From Dehalococcoidia bacterium (lineage in GTDB: Bacteria > Chloroflexota > Dehalococcoidia > Dehalococcoidales > Fen-1064), in the NCBI GenBank assembly GCA_003153075.1, contig PMBW01000056.1, positions 1 through 5,618 on the forward strand: a stretch of 5,618 nt of DNA, read 5' to 3'. Numbering within the stretch: the stretch's first letter is position 1; each line of letters starts with the position of its first letter. Positions 5,434 to 5,618 of the stretch are shown here, piece by piece. The notes under the pieces were generated by a model, which was not told where the DNA came from, did no database searches, and saw only the letters and a program-made list of their open reading frames with translations. The position numbers and the translations under genes were made by a program.

Positions 5434-5524
5434 ATATCTCCCTCCCTCACAGGGAGGGATGAAGGGAGAGTGATAAATCGTTCTCAACTTCCAATTTTCA
5501 TCTCTTGCCGTGTGAGGGAGATAT
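5434..5524. repeat. Inverted-repeat element between the hydroxylase and desulfurase genes
   Basis: The outer arms are 5434-5451 and 5511-5524: TGTGAGGGAGATAT on the right is the reverse complement of the left arm except for a four-base CCTC duplication. Inside the left arm lies a perfect hairpin, TCCCTCCCT (5439-5447) and AGGGAGGGA (5451-5459) with a three-base loop. On the - strand that hairpin is followed by six bases and then TTTTT, so it could act as a weak terminator or attenuator after the hydroxylase gene. It fills most of the 135-base gap in an otherwise tightly packed cluster, suggesting insertion of a small mobile or REP-like repeat. Copies elsewhere cannot be seen in this window. 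Confidence 0.6.
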
Positions 5525-5543
5525 TGATTTTCAATAGCCTTAT

Positions 5544-5618
5544 TTATTTCTTCGCTGCCGCCATCGCTGCCTTGATCTTCTCCGGCGTCGCCGGTAAATC
5601 AAAAATCCTGGCGCCGCA
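5544..5618 (-). CDS. C-terminus of molybdopterin-binding subunit of a xanthine dehydrogenase/CO dehydrogenase-family hydroxylase (partial)
   Basis: The - strand is open from the right edge of the window to a TAA at 5544-5546 and encodes the last 24 residues. They contain GARIFDLPATPEKIKAAM followed by a short Ala/Lys tail. 'G(A/V)R(I/V)xDLPxTPEKI' near the end is a hallmark of the large, cofactor-binding subunit of the molybdenum hydroxylase family (XdhA/XdhB large chain, CoxL, aldehyde oxidoreductase). Only the tail is visible, so substrate class, active-site loop and cofactor type cannot be read here. Its position directly upstream, on the same strand, of desulfurase, mocA and xdhC genes makes it the likely client of that maturation set. 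Confidence 0.75.
   Translation of the reverse strand, partial: CGARIFDLPATPEKIKAAMAAAKK

Noticed and set aside
5439..5459. CRISPR-like or tandem repeat from the repeated CCCTC/GAGGG units
   Set aside because: There is no regular repeat-spacer spacing; the units are arms of inverted repeats.

Overview
The window looks like a chromosomal stretch from an anaerobic or facultative bacterium with moderate GC. The gene content (a molybdenum-hydroxylase maturation cluster, an alpha/beta-fold protein, a possible iron-type alcohol dehydrogenase tail) and the repeat style remind me of uncultured Chloroflexota or syntrophic lineages. That taxonomic guess is weak, because no rRNA or other marker is present.

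Layout, left to right. (1) Bases 1-102 are the last 33 codons of a + strand gene, possibly an iron-containing alcohol dehydrogenase. (2) Bases about 103-1000 form an AT-rich islet. It holds one - strand gene (246-788) for a NYN/LabA-like putative nuclease with an extra cysteine knuckle, a very good promoter abutting its start codon, and opposite its 3' end a promoter-plus-hairpin unit that could make a short RNA. (3) Bases 1019-1945 are a self-contained + strand unit: sigma70-type promoter, strong ribosome binding site, an alpha/beta-hydrolase-fold gene, and a clear intrinsic terminator. The protein lacks all three catalytic-triad residues at the expected places. (4) Bases 1946-2203 are non-coding and carry palindromic repeat sequence. 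(5) Bases 2204-5618 are one - strand gene cluster. In transcription order it reads: C-terminus of a molybdopterin-binding hydroxylase large subunit (xanthine dehydrogenase/CO dehydrogenase family), a gap of about 135 bases containing an inverted-repeat element, a SufS-type cysteine desulfurase, a small NifU/IscU-like protein, a MocA-type molybdopterin cytidylyltransferase, and XdhC.

The cluster reads as a maturation pathway for the hydroxylase. MocA would attach CMP to molybdopterin, the desulfurase would release sulfur from cysteine, and XdhC would carry the cofactor while its terminal sulfido ligand is installed and then hand it to the hydroxylase. The NifU-like protein keeps only one of the three usual cluster-binding cysteines, so it may act as a sulfur relay rather than an Fe-S scaffold. 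That is the most interesting hypothesis in the window. The second is the triad-less alpha/beta-fold protein. Everything here is read by eye from sequence; no database search or folding calculation was run.
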